Assembly (NCBI GenBank): GCA_964524025.1
Contig: CAZGBT010000005.1
Coordinates: forward strand, 1-58,893
Direction: 5' to 3'
DNA length: 58,893 nucleotides
Source of the DNA: CAZGBT01 sp964524025
GTDB lineage: Archaea; Aenigmatarchaeota; Aenigmatarchaeia; CG10238-14; EX4484-224
The notes below the pieces were generated by a model. The model was not told where the DNA came from. It saw only the letters and a program-made list of their open reading frames with translations, and ran no database searches. Position numbers and translations under genes: made by a program. Positions 34,027 through 41,110 of the stretch are shown one piece after another (positions within the stretch are counted from its first letter, which is position 1; each line of letters starts with the position of its first letter).

Positions 34027-34716
34027 AGCGCTTCGAAGCGCTTCAGAGCGCTCTGAAGCGCCTTTTATCCTAACCCATCCCTCGCCGTTCTTTACGAATC
34101 TTTCAATTTCATCTGTCCTTTTTGAAATCTCCGAAAGTAAAGCCCTTATACCAGAAATAGAACTATACCCTAAATTTCTAGCTAATTCTTTATAACTTAT
34201 CTCTTTTTTCTCCCTAATCAACTCTAAAACTTTCTGCATACGTGGCGTCAGGGAAATTTCTTTTCTTATTTCTTCTACCTCCTTTTCTATAGCTTCACGA
34301 TGGGGCTGGGCCAAATTCTGCGCAACTTCTAAAATTCTAATCAAATGGTAAGCAATTTTTTCATGAATTTTCTTGGTTGATTCATCGTGTTTTTGTAAAG
34401 CAAAAAGAATATCGTCTAATCTCTTTACGACCTCGCTTTGTGCCCACTCTTTGGTAATAATCTTTTCTTCAAGGCCTCTAACCTTTTCTTCTATCGTCAG
34501 TAAAGATTTTCCAGCGTACCCAGCAGCAAAACCTATTGAAAACGCCTCTTTCGGTTTCTCTTCCAAAACCTCCGATTCAAAGCGCTCTGAAGCGCTTCGA
34601 AGCGCTTCAGAGCGCTGTGGAGCGCTCTCTTCTTCCTTCAATTTAAACTTTTCCTCCAATACTTCAGGCTCACTTTTTCTCTTAAACAATTTTTTCAATT
34701 TAGACAGCAAAGACAC
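34021..34716 (-). CDS. Coiled-coil and helix-turn-helix protein with palindromic-repeat-encoded peptides
   Basis: The 231-residue protein has a basic N-terminus (LSKLKKLFKRK), a repeat-derived insert at about 31-46 (RSEALRSASE), a long helical region (about 70-165, KVRGLEEKIITKEWAQSEVV...) and a winged-helix segment at about 166-215 (LTPRMQKVLELIREKKEISYKELARNLG). The last 12 residues, ASERSEALRSAS, again come from the repeat, which also provides the TAA stop context. No known family fits. The repeat peptides flank the folded part and look like insertions tolerated at disordered ends. Confidence 0.6.
   Translation of the reverse strand: MSLLSKLKKLFKRKSEPEVLEEKFKLKEEESAPQRSEALRSASERFESEVLEEKPKEAFSIGFAAGYAGKSLLTIEEKVRGLEEKIITKEWAQSEVVKRLDDILFALQKHDESTKKIHEKIAYHLIRILEVAQNLAQPHREAIEKEVEEIRKEISLTPRMQKVLELIREKKEISYKELARNLGYSSISGIRALLSEISKRTDEIERFVKNGEGWVRIKGASERSEALRSAS
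34027..34062. repeat. 10-bp-phased AGCGCT palindrome array, copy A (four units)
   Basis: AGCGCT occurs at 34027, 34037 and 34047, with AGCGCC at 34057. The spacers are TCGA, TCAG and CTGA, so the array and its sub-units are self-complementary. It lies at the convergent 3' ends of two genes. Reading either strand in one frame gives a peptide of the SERSEALRSA type. Confidence 0.85.
34581..34626. repeat. 10-bp-phased AGCGCT palindrome array, copy B (five units)
   Basis: AGCGCT occurs at 34581, 34591, 34601, 34611 and 34621, exactly every 10 bp. The spacers are CTGA, TCGA, TCAG and GTGG. It lies in the coding region of the coiled-coil HTH gene and adds an in-frame peptide containing RSEALRSASE. 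Confidence 0.85.
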
Positions 34717-35150
34717 ATATTAATTTTCGTCACACCGTTAAAAAAACTTCAAACAAACCTCAAAGAATTCTCACTCTCTTTGCAGCAGAAATCCATTCAA
34801 AACCCACACTTCCCAAACTTTAGTGGAAAAGGTCTTTACTGTTTTTGTTCAGGTAAATTACTATCAGTTAGTAAATACTTCTGCGAACAACTCTCACTTT
34901 TTAAATATATCCACTATAAAACAACTAAAAGATAAAATGTAAAATAAAATATTTTTCATAATAAACACTTTAAGTTAATTATTCACTCTAAAGTATGTAA
35001 TAAGGTATATTTTTTGGAAAACACGACGAATTTAACGATTAATCGGGGTTAAATACAATTTTCTGCTTGATTTATTATTTTTAGAACTATATTAATAAAA
35101 TAATTCCCTAATTTTTTATTATTAAAAAACAAACAATTTTTTTGAGGAAA

Positions 35151-35178
35151 CTTTGAGATAAGGAATATTATCTCAAAG
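35151..35178. repeat. Perfect 11-bp inverted repeat with 6-nt loop
   Basis: CTTTGAGATAA (35151-35161) and TTATCTCAAAG (35168-35178) are exact reverse complements around GGAATA. It may be a terminator for either direction, an RNA structure, or a protein binding site. Confidence 0.6.
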
Positions 35179-35376
35179 CTAACCCCAAACTTGCTTTAAG
35201 ACCGATAAAACTAGGAATTTAAAAAAAATATGCTGTTTAGATTCTGGATAAGAGGTTAGCATGGAGTGTTGAAGAATGTAAAGTCACAAAGATAGCTAAA
35301 AAATAAGTCAACGGCTTTCTTGAGTTGCAACTTGAGTGGAACTTGCTATCGCCGACTCTGCGGAAAATACTAAGGT

Positions 35377-35400
35377 AAAAGTTGTGCAACTTTTTAAAAA
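35377..35400 (+). terminator. Hairpin and T-run, possible terminator of a non-coding RNA
   Basis: AAAAGTTG (35377-35384) pairs with CAACTTTT (35387-35394), followed by further T and A. This is a terminator-like shape just before the promoter of the orphan gene at 35446. On the other strand it looks much the same. Confidence 0.35.
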
Positions 35401-35415
35401 TCGAAAAGCCAAAGG

Positions 35416-35425
35416 AGTATATTCA
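35416..35425 (+). promoter_or_regulatory. TATA box of the orphan 419-residue gene
   Basis: GAGTATATTC is centred about 26 bp before the ATG at 35446, predicting a leaderless message. Confidence 0.45.
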
Positions 35426-35445
35426 CTTTGTAATAATAAATAACT

Positions 35446-36705
35446 ATGACGCTAATAGAACCCGATAGACGGCTAACAGAAGCATATGGAGAAGCTACAT
35501 CTTGGTTAGAGGAGTTAGGAGGAGAAGTTATTCCAACAGAAACATTCCCTTCTTCTTGGCTTACAGAGGATTTCTATAAGTTAATATTAAATCGAGATGT
35601 ATTATCTTTCCTAGGAATACCTTATAAAGTTGCTGAAGAAGTATATTGCGACGAAGGTAGTGATAGAAGTATATTTTTACCCAAATATAGTTCAAAGATA
35701 GGAGTACAAAATCGTAAGGGTGTTGGGTGCAGAAGTGGGATAGGGCTAGCAACGGTGGGATACGACGATGGTGATAATAGACCTTATGGAGGGTGTTCTG
35801 CCCCGGCTGCTACATATGAACAAACTATATCAGCTTTAGGAGAATGGAAACCTAACGAACCATATGTCCAATTTCCTCTAACAACTTTCGATAAGGAAGA
35901 AATAAAACTTTCTTTAGTACCGGTTGTGGCTACTCAGAAATTGCCTACCGATTGGAGCGAGAAACTTCTTCCTGAGGGTGAGAAACCGTTTTGGAGAGGA
36001 TACTCCGACTATCCAGTAGAACTAGGAATTTTGATAAGATGGTTTCCTCCATACCCTATTCGTATATACCGTTTAGGAAGGGCGATAGCAAAGACGATTC
36101 CGTATAGGAAAAACAAAGATACTCTTCTACGTTATCTTAACCAAAAGGTGTTTGTGGAAAATTCGATGAGATCTTGTGCAGATTGGTTAGCAGCTATTTT
36201 AAAAGTAGTTAAAAGAAGAGGAAGTGAGTACGAAGCACTCCAACTTTACGAGGTAGATATAGATAAGGATGGTGTAACTTCTCTCCCTCTTCAACCTGAA
36301 CTTATGTGGGACGGATTGGAGTTCTCTCTACCTGATTACCATCTTGAAATTGCAAAGAGAGTACAAGGAAAAATAGTCTTTGTCGACTTAGAAGGCTTTA
36401 TTCCTGGGGATTATACTCTTTCTTACTTCGGCTTGCTTGCAAGGAAGGAGCGAGAGGTCAAAAAAGTTTTCTTTGCTGTGGCTGATTTAGCAGCTTTTAT
36501 AAGAAGCGTTTGGGGCAAAGAAGCATGTATAGATGCCATCGACTTATTTTTGGAATATTTGAGAGGTTATGGTATTAAAATTTGCCGGGAAAGCGCAACG
36601 ATAGGAGTTGAAGGAAAATACCCTATTAAAGTTAGGTGCATATTTCTACTCTCTCCACTTTTTCGCTATTCTTTAACTAACATTTTATTTCGTCTCGAAT
36701 CGTAA
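35446..36705 (+). CDS. Orphan protein of 419 residues, no recognised family
   Basis: The frame is long, well formed and has its own promoter, so it should be a gene. I recognise no domain. The protein is soluble, with scattered cysteines (CRSGIG, GGCSAP, ENSMRSCADWL), many aromatic residues, an acidic strand KIVFVDLEGFIPGDY at about 307-320 followed by a DLAAFIRSVWG helix, and no signal peptide. The base composition looks slightly richer in G+C and the codon use more varied than in neighbours. Together with the AT-rich flank this suggests a transferred or mobile-element gene. A VDLEG strand could be part of a nuclease-like fold, but no full motif supports that. Confidence 0.6.
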   Translation: MTLIEPDRRLTEAYGEATSWLEELGGEVIPTETFPSSWLTEDFYKLILNRDVLSFLGIPYKVAEEVYCDEGSDRSIFLPKYSSKIGVQNRKGVGCRSGIGLATVGYDDGDNRPYGGCSAPAATYEQTISALGEWKPNEPYVQFPLTTFDKEEIKLSLVPVVATQKLPTDWSEKLLPEGEKPFWRGYSDYPVELGILIRWFPPYPIRIYRLGRAIAKTIPYRKNKDTLLRYLNQKVFVENSMRSCADWLAAILKVVKRRGSEYEALQLYEVDIDKDGVTSLPLQPELMWDGLEFSLPDYHLEIAKRVQGKIVFVDLEGFIPGDYTLSYFGLLARKEREVKKVFFAVADLAAFIRSVWGKEACIDAIDLFLEYLRGYGIKICRESATIGVEGKYPIKVRCIFLLSPLFRYSLTNILFRLES

Positions 36706-36806
36706 AAACCTACAAATTTTCGCGTAGCATAAAACTACGTAACATCCTTACCGCAATTTAGAAAGACAAAAACGATGAGCAGAAAATTCTAAAACTAGGA
36801 AGCACT

Positions 36807-37244
36807 TCAAAAACTTTTGGACATCAATTCTTTTGGCAATTTTCCATCCACAGTTAAAGGCATTGAACTTAGAGCTCCTAGAATTTCTTTTATTCTAGCT
36901 TTTTTATCCTTAGCTAAACTTTCGTATTTTTTAATCTCAGCAAGCCATTCCACAAAACTAAAAGGCAGATCTCCAACTATAGTTTGTCCTTCTGGCGGTT
37001 TCAGTTTATCTACTCCTAATTTTTGCTTAACCAGTTCAGCTATGGGTGGCGTCTCTACTTCTATATAAAAACTTCCATCGTCTTCTACAAAAATTTTCAG
37101 CTCAAAATCCACATCTTTTAAATCTTCTGCTATTTTTTTGGCTTCTTCCTTAATTTTTTCCAAATTTCCTAAACCTTTTAATTCTTCATCTAACGCTTTC
37201 TCGTCAAACTTTCCCTTTTTCACGCTTAATTTTATAACTCTCAT
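36807..37244 (-). CDS. rpl11: Ribosomal protein L11, divergent, without the proline-rich N-terminal loop
   Basis: The 145-residue protein is in the conserved secE-nusG-rpl11 place. The middle (FELKIFVEDDGSFYIEVETPPIAELVKQKLG) and the rRNA-binding C-terminal half (IKEILGALSSMPLTVDGKLPKEL) are recognisable L11. The N-terminal domain lacks the near-universal PGPPLGPALG motif and reads KGKFDEKALDEELKGLGN instead. This motif lines the GTPase centre where EF-2 docks, so factor contact must differ. The ATG overlaps the nusG stop by 4 nt. Confidence 0.85.
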   Translation of the reverse strand: MRVIKLSVKKGKFDEKALDEELKGLGNLEKIKEEAKKIAEDLKDVDFELKIFVEDDGSFYIEVETPPIAELVKQKLGVDKLKPPEGQTIVGDLPFSFVEWLAEIKKYESLAKDKKARIKEILGALSSMPLTVDGKLPKELMSKSF

Positions 37245-37684
37245 CCTTCCTCCACTTTCTTTACTAATCTTACTAGATCAGCCGAAATCGTTACAGGAAT
37301 AGGAACTGAAACTTCTAGCAACTCGATGGTAACCTCTCTTTTAGTTTTATCAAACCTTTTGATCTTGCCTTTTTCTCCTTTAAACGGACCTCCTACAACT
37401 TCTACTATGTCACCAACGTTAAACTCAATCTCAACTTCTCTAGGCTTTAAAAATCTGCTTATTTCTTTTAATTCTATAGGTTTTCTTATTATACCTCTAG
37501 CATGCGGTATATCTCTAATTGCCTTTTCTATATCACTAAGTTCTCCTTCAACCAAAATATAACCCTTGAGTTCCTCTGGATGCACTAAAGCTTTTATATC
37601 CAAACCTTGAACTTTTGCTTTCGCGGCCAAAGCCTCTAAAACTACCTTTTCTCTCCCAACTATTGTTTTTACGCTGTATATCAT
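37241..37684 (-). CDS. spt5: Transcription elongation factor Spt5/NusG
   Basis: The 147-residue protein has an NGN domain (YSVKTIVGREKVVLEALAAKA, VHPEELKGYILVEGE) and a KOW domain (FNVGDIVEVVGGPFKGEKGKIKRFD). It closes the RNA polymerase clamp for processive elongation. It starts one base before the secE stop region and overlaps rpl11 by 4 nt, in the standard archaeal operon order. Confidence 0.94.
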   Translation of the reverse strand: MIYSVKTIVGREKVVLEALAAKAKVQGLDIKALVHPEELKGYILVEGELSDIEKAIRDIPHARGIIRKPIELKEISRFLKPREVEIEFNVGDIVEVVGGPFKGEKGKIKRFDKTKREVTIELLEVSVPIPVTISADLVRLVKKVEEG

Positions 37685-37685
37685 A

Positions 37686-37865
37686 CTAACCTATAAAAAG
37701 AGTTGAAAAGATATAAATTAAAAAACCTAAAAAGCCAAGCAAGAGCAATCCTATGGCACAGACTTTAACCATAAATTTATAATCTTCTAAACTAGGCTTT
37801 TTAGCAACTCTCAAGACGGCTAAATACTCTTTTACACTTTTTCTTGCTCTTTCAAAAACTCCCAT
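37686..37865 (-). CDS. secE: Protein translocase subunit SecE (Sec61 gamma)
   Basis: A 59-residue frame, too short for many gene finders. It begins MGVFERARKSVKEYLAVLRVAKKPS, the amphipathic SecE helix with its conserved R.AKKP turn. EDYKFMVKVCAIGLLLLGFLGFLIYIFSTLF then forms the single membrane helix. It clamps SecY in the membrane. It follows ftsZ by 5 nt and abuts nusG. Confidence 0.92.
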   Translation of the reverse strand: MGVFERARKSVKEYLAVLRVAKKPSLEDYKFMVKVCAIGLLLLGFLGFLIYIFSTLFIG

Positions 37866-37870
37866 AAAAT

Positions 37871-40078
37871 TTACTTAATGAATTCTAGTCCTAAAATCCT
37901 TTCTATTTCTTTTTTCTGTTCTTCAGTCCATTTTTTCTCTTTTCCAAAAATTTGTGGAGATTTTACACCAGTAACAACAACCAAAGTTCTTACAGTTTCT
38001 CCCAGCGATTTATCGATTTGAGCTCCCCATATTATTTTTGCATCAGGTGCTAGTCTGCTAGAAATGGTTTCTACTATTTGTTGGGCTTCTCTTATAGTTA
38101 AGTCAGGTCCTCCAGTTATATTTATAAGAGCTCCTCTTCCATTAGTTATATCAACCGAGAGAAGAGGATTATTTAAGGCCTTTTGGACAGATTCAAAAGC
38201 CCTATTTTCGCTGTCGCTCTCTCCCATTCCAATCATAGCTAAACCACCTTCATTCATAACAGCTCTTACATCTGCGAAATCCAGGTTTACAAGACCTGGT
38301 TTTGTAACCATTTCAGCAATACCTTTGACAGCATTTACCAAAATTTCATCGGCAATTTTGAATGCAGTTAAAAGAGAAACGTCAGGAACTATTTCCAACA
38401 GCTTATCATTAGGTATAACTATCAAAGTATCAACTGCGTCTTCCAACAATTCTAAACCCCATCTCGCATTTTCCATTCTTTTCTTACCTTCCATGGAAAA
38501 AGGCAAAGTAACGATGGCTACTGTTAAAGCTCCTAACTTTTTAGCAACTTCAGCTATGACGGGTAAACTTCCTGTCCCAGTATTGTGAACAACGAATCCT
38601 TCTGCAATAAAATTATGGCTTCCTTCTACGATTATGTCGTAGACTTCTTTTTTACCTATATATTTTACGGATTTAATCCTAGCAAAACCGAAATACTTGA
38701 AGAATTCGGCATTTGTTGGGCCCCTATATCCATAAAGGAATCCTAGTCCTCTTCTCTTTGCTTTTTTGTTTAGATTCTCATCGAGCTGGTAAACTCTGTA
38801 AATCCTGAGTGACCACGTGTCGAAGAACCTGGCCTTTTTTGAATTTGGTGGTTTAATTTTTCTTCTCCTATGCAAAACGTTTCCTGTTCTTAAACCTATA
38901 CTATCACAAAGCACTTTTAGCTGCCTTATTAATTTCTCACTAGCCATTTCAAACCTAAGCTCTACTTTCTCCTTATTTCCCTTCTTAACTCTATAATAAC
39001 TTCCATCAGCATCAGCCAAACCTAGGATAAATGCTTTTTTCTGGGATTCGGGTAAACTAAAAACCCAAGTTGGTATTTCTTTTTCTCTTGCTTTCTTATC
39101 AAGTCCTAACCTCTCTAATAATTCATAGGCTCTTTTAGAATTGGCATAGAACCAATTTTTCGATCTTTTAACTTTGACTTTTAGCTTTTTCTCAAGAAGC
39201 TTCCTGTAGTACTCATTTTTCTTTTCATCTTGCGATGGTGAGAAAAATACCTTCCAGCTCTTTTTCGATTTACTAATCCAACCGTCACCTAAAAGAAAGC
39301 CAAATAGCCTACAAAATTCTTCATCTGTAAAGCTTCCGTCAGGTAACTTATAAGGTCTTCCCTCGTCTGGAACCTTCCTTAATATAACAACTAAATCTCC
39401 TTCTTTTAGATCTCTAGCCTCTACCCATTCTAATGCAAATTTAGAGAAACGACCGTTACTTAAATTGTTAAGTTTAACCACTTTTAAGAATGGATGATCA
39501 AAAGATGCGTATAGCGTTCTGTTATTAGTTTTTACTTCGTAAACAGGTTTTATTCCAGTTTTCACAGAAGCGAGAACTCTCTTCTTAATCAGTCTGCCAT
39601 CATTATCTATACAATACACCATACTACCAGGTTTTATCGAATCTATCCTTACAGGACCCTCAGGATTCGTTAAAATTAATGAATCTCCGACAAGGCATCC
39701 TCCGCCGAGGCCTGCAGTTAAAAATACCATATCAGCCCCTTGTAATGCTTTCTTTATTTCTTCCTTACTTTCCTTGGCAGCCTCCATTCCTAGTTGAGGG
39801 TCTGCACCAGCACCTAAACCTCCGGTCAACTCTCTTCCTATAAGGATTTTTTTATCTGCATCTGTGTACAGCAAATCTTGGGCGTCTGTGTTGATGGCAA
39901 TAGTTTCTGCACCAACTATACCAACTTGCATTAATCTAGTAATTGTATTATTGCCAGCACCCCCTGCGCCTACAACTTTTATCTGAGTTTTCCTTCTTTC
40001 AAGAATTTCTCTTAATTCTTCATCTATATCCTTAGTTTTTGATTCAAAAGTGCTGCTTACAAGGTGCTTTATTCCCAT
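37871..40078 (-). CDS. ftsZ: Cell-division GTPase FtsZ precursor containing an intein
   Basis: FtsZ forms the division ring. The 735-codon frame is a normal 363-residue archaeal FtsZ, split after GLGGG (residue 127) by a 372-residue intein. Extein features are IKVVGAGGAGNNTITRL, INTDAQDLL, GGLGAGADPQLGMEAA, the signature GGG-TGTGS, VTLPFSMEGKKRM, the NLDFADVRAVM T7 loop (DFADV) and a short conserved-looking C-terminus. The intein splits the tubulin-signature loop that contacts GTP phosphates. ftsZ is first in ftsZ-secE-spt5-rpl11 and lies behind tRNA-Leu. A CTTTTATCT element about 25 bp before the ATG may be its TATA box. Confidence 0.94.
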   Translation of the reverse strand: MGIKHLVSSTFESKTKDIDEELREILERRKTQIKVVGAGGAGNNTITRLMQVGIVGAETIAINTDAQDLLYTDADKKILIGRELTGGLGAGADPQLGMEAAKESKEEIKKALQGADMVFLTAGLGGGCLVGDSLILTNPEGPVRIDSIKPGSMVYCIDNDGRLIKKRVLASVKTGIKPVYEVKTNNRTLYASFDHPFLKVVKLNNLSNGRFSKFALEWVEARDLKEGDLVVILRKVPDEGRPYKLPDGSFTDEEFCRLFGFLLGDGWISKSKKSWKVFFSPSQDEKKNEYYRKLLEKKLKVKVKRSKNWFYANSKRAYELLERLGLDKKAREKEIPTWVFSLPESQKKAFILGLADADGSYYRVKKGNKEKVELRFEMASEKLIRQLKVLCDSIGLRTGNVLHRRRKIKPPNSKKARFFDTWSLRIYRVYQLDENLNKKAKRRGLGFLYGYRGPTNAEFFKYFGFARIKSVKYIGKKEVYDIIVEGSHNFIAEGFVVHNTGTGSLPVIAEVAKKLGALTVAIVTLPFSMEGKKRMENARWGLELLEDAVDTLIVIPNDKLLEIVPDVSLLTAFKIADEILVNAVKGIAEMVTKPGLVNLDFADVRAVMNEGGLAMIGMGESDSENRAFESVQKALNNPLLSVDITNGRGALINITGGPDLTIREAQQIVETISSRLAPDAKIIWGAQIDKSLGETVRTLVVVTGVKSPQIFGKEKKWTEEQKKEIERILGLEFIK
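38582..39697 (-). mobile_element. LAGLIDADG intein in the FtsZ GTP-binding signature loop
   Basis: The intein starts with Cys at 39697 (CLVGDSLIL) and ends with His-Asn at 38582, followed by extein Thr (TGTGS). Block B is ASFDHPFL (Ser in place of the usual Thr). The endonuclease motifs LFGFLLGDGWI and ILGLADADGSY both keep their acids. The terminal blocks read VYDIIVEGSHNFIAEGF plus VVHN, very like those of the EF-2 intein. FtsZ cannot bind GTP normally until this is removed. Confidence 0.92.
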
Positions 40079-40115
40079 CTATTAATTATTAGCTACCAGA
40101 AGATAAAAGCGAAAA

Positions 40116-40270
40116 TGCAGGGGGTGGGATTTGAACCCACGAAGGCTCTACGCCACAGGGTCTCTCATCCAGCTCGTCGAAGCTTAAGATTTAGCCGAGC
40201 TGGCATCTTAAGCCTCGCAAGGCGCATGGAGCGCCTTCCTGCGCCTTTGACCAGGCTCGGCCACCCCTGC
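40116..40270 (-). tRNA. tRNA-Leu (TAA) with two introns
   Basis: The exons are 40270-40238, 40213-40207 and 40161-40116; joined they give an 86-nt class II leucine tRNA. Its acceptor is GCAGGGG/CCCCTGC with A73, its anticodon arm a perfect CAGGG-CTTAAGA-CCCTG, its variable arm TGGC-GTAGA-GCC, and its T arm GTGGG-TTCAAAT-CCCAC. Intron 1 (24 nt, 40237-40214) interrupts the 5' anticodon stem near position 30/31 and is mostly a 7-bp hairpin (AAGGCGC/GCGCCTT). Intron 2 (45 nt, 40206-40162) is at 37/38 with an 8-bp CCAGCTCG/CGAGCTGG stem. The exact cut of intron 1 is ambiguous by one base. Confidence 0.85.
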
Positions 40271-40304
40271 CTAAAAAATGTTGAGAAAAGCAAGTTTAAA
40301 AATT

Positions 40305-41084
40305 TTAAACCTTATCCACCTTTTCCCTTAGTTCCACTACTTTTTCCTTAAGAGTTTTTATAGCAAGTTTAATCAAATCAACCACGTTAAGACCGCATGC
40401 GCTTTCAACATAGAAAATAAATGTATCTTCTACTGGTGTAACAGAAATTGCGCCGTCTGTTAATTCAACACATTTATTGCATAAGTTACAACTTAACTCA
40501 TCCACTACTTTCAACTTTCCGTTCTCTATTTTAAACACATTTTTAGGGCACCATCTAACAACTTCTTCTGGATTTTTAACATCGCCCACCTTTATTTTGG
40601 CAAGGTTCCTATAACCAACTATCCCACCCTGCCATCTTGCATGATCCTTTCCAAAACCTAGCTTAGCTGTAGCCACTAGTTCTATTTCTTCATCGTTAAA
40701 TAATTCTACAATTGGTATTTTATCAAAGACTGGTCTAACATCTTTGGCTGTTGACTTCAAATCTCCTGAATAAACCATCGCAGGTCCTTTCTTCTTCAAC
40801 AAGAGTTTGACTTGACATCTTGCACATCCCTTACCTTTACAACTGCATTTTTCTGGTAAATTGTAGAAATATGGATCAAAAGTTAGAGGAACTAAGCCCA
40901 AGCGGTGGGCAATAATCTCATCTGGCAGAACCGAATCGTTCTTTTTTACTTCTATTTCATAAATAGCCATCGTAGGAACTTCTGATAATATAGTTCTCCT
41001 TAAAGCAGAAGCAAAAGCATGTGTTATACCTTTAACTATAAACCTTATCTCTCTCTCGCTCAACTCTAGTATTTTAATTTCCAT
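40305..41084 (-). CDS. rpoD: RNA polymerase subunit D (Rpo3) with Fe-S-type cysteines
   Basis: The 259-residue protein is the alpha-like assembly platform. The N-terminal dimerisation region has FASALRRTILSEVPTMAIYEIEV and PDEIIAHRLGLVPL; a zinc-like loop CSCKGKGCARC follows. The inserted ferredoxin-like domain carries WCPKNVF and CNLCNKC, four cysteines suited to one [4Fe-4S] cluster, as in several archaea. The C-terminal part has DTFIFYVESACGLNVVDLIKLAI. It is not in the usual S11-rpoD adjacency: a radical SAM gene stands between. Confidence 0.94.
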   Translation of the reverse strand: MEIKILELSEREIRFIVKGITHAFASALRRTILSEVPTMAIYEIEVKKNDSVLPDEIIAHRLGLVPLTFDPYFYNLPEKCSCKGKGCARCQVKLLLKKKGPAMVYSGDLKSTAKDVRPVFDKIPIVELFNDEEIELVATAKLGFGKDHARWQGGIVGYRNLAKIKVGDVKNPEEVVRWCPKNVFKIENGKLKVVDELSCNLCNKCVELTDGAISVTPVEDTFIFYVESACGLNVVDLIKLAIKTLKEKVVELREKVDKV

Positions 41085-41110
41085 TTAAATCACATTACAA
41101 TTAGATCTAC

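Larger units (their letters stand above)
34717..35445. other. 729-bp non-coding, very AT-rich stretch with hairpins
   Basis: No frame here has coding character. The part from about 34880 to 35145 is almost pure A+T. A perfect 11-bp hairpin lies at 35151-35178 (CTTTGAGATAA/TTATCTCAAAG, loop GGAATA). Downstream, 35231-35376 is less AT-rich and shows some self-pairing (AGTC...GGC with GCC-GACT; TTAGC with GCTAA). With a TATA-like ATTTAAAAAA near 35217 and the hairpin plus T-run at 35377-35395, this could encode an RNA of about 150 nt. No known RNA family is recognised. A replication origin is another possibility, but no repeated origin boxes are visible. Confidence 0.5.

Noticed and set aside
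34010..34195. Plus-strand frame beginning with a SERSEA-type peptide
   Set aside because: It exists because the AGCGCT array is self-complementary; the minus-strand gene is longer and has an HTH domain.
34027..34626. The AGCGCT arrays as a CRISPR
   Set aside because: There are no unique spacers of 30-40 bp; the units are 10 bp long and tandem.
38064..38588. Plus-strand frame of 174 codons over the C-terminal FtsZ extein
   Set aside because: A shadow of a conserved gene, with no start signal.
40064..40351. Plus-strand frame over tRNA-Leu
   Set aside because: The sequence is fully explained by a tRNA with two introns on the other strand.
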